Shown: piece after piece, positions 45,843 through 50,162 of the stretch
Position numbering within the stretch: the first letter of the stretch is position 1
Layout of the letters: each line of letters starts with the position of its first letter
From: Bdellovibrionales bacterium
Lineage (GTDB): Bacteria; Bdellovibrionota; Bdellovibrionia; Bdellovibrionales; JAMPXM01
DNA: 50,162 nucleotides
NCBI GenBank assembly: GCA_016713885.1
Contig: JADJOF010000009.1
Coordinates: 1-50,162 of the forward strand
Direction: 5' to 3'
Position numbers and translations under genes: made by a program
The notes under the pieces: model-generated
What the model was told of the DNA's origin: nothing
The model's input: the letters and a program-made list of their open reading frames with translations, nothing else
Database searches by the model: none

Positions 45843-46373
45843 CTAGTGAAAAACTGGAAGGGTCGCTGGAGTTTCCCGCGGCCCTTTTTCATTTCTGAGT
45901 TCAACTTCCGGTTGGCTGACTTCGACATCCTCATCTTCGAAGCGATCCTCTTCAGAACCGTCGTCGAGTCGAACATCTGTCGCCTCTATATCAAAAATCA
46001 GATCCTGACCGGCGAGAGGATGGTTCGCATCCAAAACAATCTCATCGGGCCTGATCTCAATCACTCGGTAAAGCAGACCATCTGGAAGCGACACTTCCAT
46101 CCCCAGATGGGGCTGACGTTCAATCGGCCACTCTTCGGCCGCAATCGTATGAATGCGTGTCGGGTCGTAATACCCGTAAGCATCCTGAGCATGCACGAAG
46201 ATCTCGCGACGCTCTCCCTTAGTGAGATTTTGCATCTCACGGACAAGACCAACCAGACCCGCCTGTGAGCCACCCTGGAGGTCAGTGCTGACGTTCTGAT
46301 TCACTGACGTACTGATAACGTGACCAAACCGGTCCTTAAGCGTGCATCGAAATGAGACGATTTGCGCAGACAT
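45843..46373 (-). CDS. FKBP-type peptidyl-prolyl isomerase, SlyD-like
   Basis: A 176-residue cytoplasmic foldase: an FKBP half-domain, then the inserted-flap type IFVHAQDAYGYYDP and the hallmark VLDANHPLAGQDLIFDIEATDVR of SlyD/FkpB proteins. The tail is acidic (DDGSEEDRFEDEDVEV) and not His-rich, so nickel binding as in E. coli SlyD is unlikely. The ribosome site AAGGAGG is strong. Confidence 0.9.
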   Translation of the reverse strand: MSAQIVSFRCTLKDRFGHVISTSVNQNVSTDLQGGSQAGLVGLVREMQNLTKGERREIFVHAQDAYGYYDPTRIHTIAAEEWPIERQPHLGMEVSLPDGLLYRVIEIRPDEIVLDANHPLAGQDLIFDIEATDVRLDDGSEEDRFEDEDVEVSQPEVELRNEKGPRETPATLPVFH

Positions 46374-46462
46374 TGGATCCTCCTTCCCTTTGATACATGT
46401 ACAGTATCGGTCGGCGCGAAGGAGGAACAGGTAAAGTTAGCGTTAAATACCTAGACGTCGAA

Positions 46463-46492
46463 CAAAAACAGCGCCGTTCTGTCCATGGCGCT
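46463..46492 (-). terminator. Intrinsic terminator after the CotH-like gene
   Basis: On the minus strand AGCGCC pairs with GGCGCT (complements of 46487-46492 and 46470-46475) and a T-run follows (complement of 46464-46468). The stem overlaps the TAG stop. Confidence 0.8.
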
Positions 46493-47675
46493 AGCGGCCA
46501 AGCCTACGGCGGAGCTCGCGAAGGCGCTCGATTGTTGTGGATTCTCGTGATTTGAGAATCTTATCAAAATCTTCAGTTTGATAGGCTCGGTGCCGAGAGT
46601 CCTTGGCGCCCAAAGCCCGTACGTCGTCGTAAGCCACGTAGGGAGCCAGCGCTGCACGCACTCGGGCAAAAACACCGCGAATCATATTTTCGTCAATTCG
46701 ACGGTGGAAGAGCTCACGGGCTTCACGACTCAACTCAGAGTAAAGCACTTGATCATCCGCGATTTTCGCATCGAGTGGGTTTTCAAAGCCGTAGAGGAGA
46801 CTCGTCTTGAACTGTTCTGCGCGAGTCTTATGCACCTCTCCCGCATGGGGGGCCTTGAAAAGATCATCAAAGTCCCAAGGAAAGATACCGAGCTTATACG
46901 GCTTTCTCTTCGCATCGATATAGACATAGACCTCATCGGCAAAATCGCCATTCATCAAAAGCGAGTTCACCAAAATCCAATCCATGTACGATCCAAGTTC
47001 CATCTTTTCGCGAAGCGACTGGAGAAGCGCATCGCCAGAAAGATTTCGCACGTCAGAATAAATCGCCTTAAAGTGCGCTTGCGCCGCCGAGTCTTTAAGC
47101 GACTCAGCCGAATCAACGGTTTCCACCGAAGCGCCATAGCTACGCCGACCTACCCATGAGTCATCACCAACCAGCCGGCGAATCGCTCGCTTCGGCTTTT
47201 CGGTCGCCAGGTAAAGTCCTTGTGGTTCGCCATTGATAAACAGTCGCGCATACTCCGTGCGCAGATCAAAAAACTCAAGACTTCGAAATATTTCAAAACC
47301 CAATCGGGTCGAAATATAGCCCGAGTCCTGCCACATGCTAACCAAGTTGAAGGTCTTTGCCGTCACACCCGTCACGCCGGGAAGCTCCACTTTTTCTTGA
47401 AACTCGAGCTCGAGGCAGCGACGCTCCGCCGAGAGACAGCTCTGACCGCGCGTGCGCAACTCAACAGGCAGAGTTTGCTTTACGGCACCGTCGACCTCAA
47501 TCACCGCCCGACCCTGTATGGAAACCTTCTTACCCTTCGACGTCTTCAAGAGCTCATGACCGTCAACGGGGAGCTCAACCCGAATTGTATTCACTTCGGC
47601 CAATGCGGGCGATGCCGATACCAGGCCAAAGTAAAGACCGGCAGTGACAAAAAGGGGCATCAGTTTGAACGACAT
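46491..47675 (-). CDS. Secreted CotH-family protein kinase-like protein
   Basis: A 394-residue product (ATG at 47675 with AGGAG upstream; a longer frame opens at 47690) with a signal peptide ending SPALAE. It has RLGFEIFRSLEFFDLRTEYARLFINGEPQGLYLATEKPKR, and YMDWILVNSLLMNGDFADEVYVYIDAKRKPYKLGIFPWDFDDLFK. CotH proteins are atypical kinases that phosphorylate secreted proteins. The DFDD motif is present, so activity is likely. Target here unknown. Confidence 0.88.
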   Translation of the reverse strand: MSFKLMPLFVTAGLYFGLVSASPALAEVNTIRVELPVDGHELLKTSKGKKVSIQGRAVIEVDGAVKQTLPVELRTRGQSCLSAERRCLELEFQEKVELPGVTGVTAKTFNLVSMWQDSGYISTRLGFEIFRSLEFFDLRTEYARLFINGEPQGLYLATEKPKRAIRRLVGDDSWVGRRSYGASVETVDSAESLKDSAAQAHFKAIYSDVRNLSGDALLQSLREKMELGSYMDWILVNSLLMNGDFADEVYVYIDAKRKPYKLGIFPWDFDDLFKAPHAGEVHKTRAEQFKTSLLYGFENPLDAKIADDQVLYSELSREARELFHRRIDENMIRGVFARVRAALAPYVAYDDVRALGAKDSRHRAYQTEDFDKILKSRESTTIERLRELRRRLGR

Positions 47676-47750
47676 TGCGCTCTCCTGCAAAAGGGGTTGC
47701 CTTACAGACCTATCCCCTCTGTGCTTTGCAGGATTCAGACTCAGTGAGCC

Positions 47751-48392
47751 TCAGTCGAGCTGCAGACTGTTAAAGGCTCTCGAATCGTGATCGAACTCGT
47801 AGAGCTCGCCAGATTCGAGATCAAAATAGGCCCCGTGGAGACTCAAGCGCCCTTCCTCAATCGCCAATTGGACAAACGGAAATGTTCGCAAATTATCGAT
47901 CGAAATTGCAATCGACTCGAGCTCGCATTGACGACACAGCACATCTTCGTCGGCCGCTTCATTGTCTCGCAAAACCTTTTCCCGAGCAGGAGCAGCGATC
48001 TGCATCCACTGCCCAACAAAACTTCCTTCGATAGGATTCTCATTCTGCATCAGTGATCGAATACCACCACACTGGCGGTGACCAAGAATCACGATGTTCT
48101 CGACGCGAAGATTGACGACGGCAAACTCAATCGCCGCACTGACGCCGTGGTAAGTCCCGCCGCGCTCAAAAGGTGGCACCAAATTGGCCACGTTGCGAAC
48201 GACAAACATTTCACCAGGAGATGCATCGGCCAAAATAGCCGGATCAACACGCGAATCGCTGCACGCGATCATCAAAGTCTTGGGCGTTTGCCCGCCCTGT
48301 AATCGCCGATAGATGGAGCTATCGGGATCGAAGTAGCGGGTTCTAAAACGGCGGAAGCCAGCCAACAGTCGTCGAATCTCTTTCGATTGCAT
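47751..48392 (-). CDS. Beta-carbonic anhydrase
   Basis: A 213-residue cytoplasmic zinc enzyme interconverting CO2 and bicarbonate. Zinc ligands Cys44, His105 and Cys108 are in CSDSRVDP and GHRQCGG; Asp46 and Arg48 form the dyad. The spacing is normal for the Can/CynT class. It stands alone, with the CotH-like gene downstream by 75 bases. Confidence 0.95.
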   Translation of the reverse strand: MQSKEIRRLLAGFRRFRTRYFDPDSSIYRRLQGGQTPKTLMIACSDSRVDPAILADASPGEMFVVRNVANLVPPFERGGTYHGVSAAIEFAVVNLRVENIVILGHRQCGGIRSLMQNENPIEGSFVGQWMQIAAPAREKVLRDNEAADEDVLCRQCELESIAISIDNLRTFPFVQLAIEEGRLSLHGAYFDLESGELYEFDHDSRAFNSLQLD

Positions 48393-48474
48393 CTCTTACC
48401 CCACGCGGTAGCAGTTTTATGCTGACGATTCGAAGATTAGTCAAAGCAAAGAGCTGACCGACATCCGTCGTCGC

Positions 48475-49083
48475 TTAGTTCAAAACGAATGGTGTGTGGC
48501 GGTCCGCCATCGCGTGCTGCTTTGCTTCCAAAGCCTTAATCGTTTGATTCAAGTTCGCCATCAACGCGTCGTACTGCGCTTCGCTCATGTTGATAACCCA
48601 AAACGTTTCGTACTCAACGTAGGCAAACATGCCGATCGCCGCAGTGCCTGCGAATTTTGCCGGCACGCTCATCTGCTTCGTCATCACTTTCAACGATTCG
48701 TACACGCGCAAAACTGATGCGCGAACCTTGCCCATATCGCCGCGCGAAAGATTCCACGCCTCTTTCACCAGTGCCGCTGTCGGCTGCGCACCAGAAAGCC
48801 ATTTCTGAATCAACTTGTAGTTTGCCGCTACCGTCACACCTGTCGCTGCTGCCGAAGAACCGGTATTTAGAACATCATTTTCGAACATATCAGAGACCTG
48901 GCGGCTGCCTTCGAATGACATCTTCAAAATCTGATAGAACTTGATCTGTGTTTCGATCATCACGATCTCAGCCGCTTGCTTCACAGCAAAGTCCTCGGCG
49001 GCGCTGACGGCGGCCGACGATGAAGCGATTTCTGCCGGGATCTCGATTTCAGCGGTTTTCGCGATTTGCGACAGACCCATCAC
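48475..49083 (-). CDS. Probably exported protein of unknown function, start unclear
   Basis: The frame can start at a GTG at 49083, but in-frame codons further upstream (to about 49119) encode RRKSVFATTFVLVMGLSQIAKTA, a textbook signal peptide, with AGAGAGGAAG just before it. No ATG, GTG or TTG lies there before the in-frame stop at 49186, so the true start may be damaged or non-standard. The mature part is Ala-rich and helical, ending in a region with IGMFAYVEYETFWVINMSEAQYDAL. Not recognised. Confidence 0.65.
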   Translation of the reverse strand: MMGLSQIAKTAEIEIPAEIASSSAAVSAAEDFAVKQAAEIVMIETQIKFYQILKMSFEGSRQVSDMFENDVLNTGSSAAATGVTVAANYKLIQKWLSGAQPTAALVKEAWNLSRGDMGKVRASVLRVYESLKVMTKQMSVPAKFAGTAAIGMFAYVEYETFWVINMSEAQYDALMANLNQTIKALEAKQHAMADRHTPFVLN

Positions 49084-49313
49084 AAGAACGAACGTGGTAG
49101 CAAAGACAGATTTCCTACGAAGACTTCCTCTCTGATAGTTGAAGTCGCCGATTTTACTCTCAGACAGAGGTCCCGTTTCGAGTGCTCAGATTGTTTAGGA
49201 ATCTCTGACAATCAAGCATGTAAGAATCGCCCTGTCCTTCGTTCAAGTCCGATTGGCCCTTTCAATTGACTCTGTTAGGGCCCGCTCCGAACCTATTCCT
49301 AGAGGAGGTCTCA

Positions 49314-49854
49314 ATGGGAAAATTTGCACAGCTGCTTCTGCTCAGCCTGATCTTTACGGTCCCGGCCTATGCGTGACGGAGGTTCGGGCTTTTTGGTCGG
49401 TCTAAGTGTTATCAGCCTCAACGAGTCCTATGATGGAACAACGGTCGGCAATAGCGAATCCTCTCGAACCGTGGCCGACGTCAAAATGGGCATGGTGATG
49501 GCCAGCGGTCTCTACGTCGGTGGTATCTACGACTCTCGAAACGACGACTACAGCGGCAGCAAGCAAGAGCGCACTGCTTTTGGCGCAACTGTCGGCTATC
49601 ACAGCGGCGGTTGGTTTCTTGATGGCTCAGTATTTTTGGATTCAACACTGAAGCTCTCGAACTCAACAAAACTTGAAAAGGGAACTGGCTTTGGCATCGA
49701 CCTGGGGCGCAACTTCGATATCACCACGAACACCTACGCGGGACTTCAGTTCTCCTACAAGTCGATTTCATACACCCAAGTCAACGGCACTGAGGTCAGC
49801 AATAAGTTGAAGTCCGAGACTTGCCCGATGCTCAATGTGGGCGTGATGTTCTAG
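49314..49854 (+). CDS. Outer-membrane beta-barrel protein, frame break after signal peptide
   Basis: A strong ribosome site (AGAGGAGGTC) precedes the ATG at 49314. The product begins MGKFAQLLLLSLIFTVPAYA, a signal peptide, then meets TGA at 49374. The next frame runs from 49369 to 49854 as a barrel (GFLVGLSVISLNESYDG, GTGFGIDLGRNFDITTNTYAGLQFSYKS, ending NVGVMF). A one-base deletion near 49371 would fuse them. The mature domain is about 160 residues, eight strands. Confidence 0.75.
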
Positions 49855-50162
49855 TTCCGATTAATTTTCGAAAAAGAACAACGTGGGCGACCAATGCGCC
49901 GCCCACGCAGATCGGCGCAATTAGAAAATATGGAACATGCATCACAAGCTGCAGTGGTGTTTCGAGCGACCACGCAAAGGGCAGTGGCGAGCTCAGCATC
50001 GCAACCCGACCGACGTTCAAGAGCAGCAAAAAGCCGATCACATTGAAGATCATGGCGAGACGGCGAACTTCAGTCGGTCGAAGCCTCATCAGTGCCAATG
50101 TCAAAAAGGAGAGCAAGCCCGCCGCGACATCAAAGTTTCGCCCCGTCCATGTCATCGTCGTT
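49832..50162 (-). CDS. Integral membrane protein, 5' end beyond window
   Basis: The frame is open to the window edge (in-frame ATG at 50155), so the protein is partial; 107 residues are seen with four hydrophobic segments. TWTGRNFDVAAGLLSFLTLALM recalls small uncharacterised membrane proteins. It ends inside the tail of the convergent barrel gene, overlapping by 23 bases. Confidence 0.6.
   Translation of the reverse strand, partial: TTMTWTGRNFDVAAGLLSFLTLALMRLRPTEVRRLAMIFNVIGFLLLLNVGRVAMLSSPLPFAWSLETPLQLVMHVPYFLIAPICVGGALVAHVVLFRKLIGTRTSRPH

Noticed and set aside
47735..47760. Short inverted repeat GACT..AGTC near the carbonic anhydrase stop
   Set aside because: The stem is only four or five bases and has no T-run.

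Overview
The window looks like chromosome from a Gram-negative bacterium with about half G+C. Evidence for an outer membrane is strong: several beta-barrel proteins end in Phe, there are many lipoprotein signal peptides, and there is an MtgA-type glycosyltransferase. The gene content (many secreted orphan proteins and lipoproteins, a FliG-C-like protein, a CotH-type protein, a membrane MutS) would fit Bdellovibrionota or a relative. That placement is inference from gene flavour, because no rRNA or other marker is present. Genes are tightly packed, often with ATGA or GTGA stop/start overlaps. No stretch above 300 bases lacks a gene. I see no rRNA, intact tRNA, CRISPR array, transposase or phage gene.

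Layout. 1-1594: 3' part of a FadE acyl-CoA dehydrogenase gene. 1675-4808 (-): lipoprotein, HExxH metalloprotease, Lys/Ala-rich SH3-like secreted protein, mtgA. 4995-9195: a 601-aa orphan membrane protein, a histidine phosphatase, LEA14-like and other lipoproteins, a thioredoxin-fold protein. 9202-16820 (-): a gene string encoding an outer-membrane barrel, a 930-aa lipoprotein, a periplasmic glutathione peroxidase, an NMT1/THI5-like ABC importer and a lone receiver domain. 17063-25020: RumA-type RNA methyltransferase, App1-like phosphatase, CapA-like protein, YheT-like hydrolase, DUF1499 lipoprotein, cNMP/zinc-ribbon protein, BdhA, MetX-like acyltransferase. 25100-29886: 2OG oxygenase and tandem rhodanese, divergent from an ABC-2 exporter (ATPase plus two permeases). 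30000-35450: FliG-C-like protein, hexapeptide acyltransferase, then a translation-related cluster (TrmB-like, 2OG oxygenase, MsrA, RsmE, RsgA). 35466-42913 (-): lytic-transglycosylase-like lipoprotein, QmcA/NfeD pair, cytochrome c peroxidase, membrane MutS ATPase, methyltransferase, barrel protein, PAP2 phosphatase. 43055-50162: receiver domain, Hsp20, two membrane proteins, RRM protein with a structured leader, SlyD-like isomerase, CotH-like protein, beta-carbonic anhydrase, two envelope proteins and a truncated membrane gene.

Many genes serve envelope maintenance, oxidative stress (GPx, CcpA, MsrA, thioredoxin-fold protein) and translation quality. At least seven conserved genes are broken by single small indels, six of them in or next to homopolymer runs (breaks near 1002, 7050, 11751, 13420, 20110, 32437, 35564), and one more gene (49314) has a stop right after its signal peptide. 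Restoring the run length recovers full family motifs, so I read these mostly as sequence errors rather than gene decay. The most interesting non-coding signals are a 59-bp near-perfect palindrome at 29891, a ribosome-site-sequestering hairpin before the RRM gene at 45377, and a direct repeat flanking a hairpin at 25019-25101.
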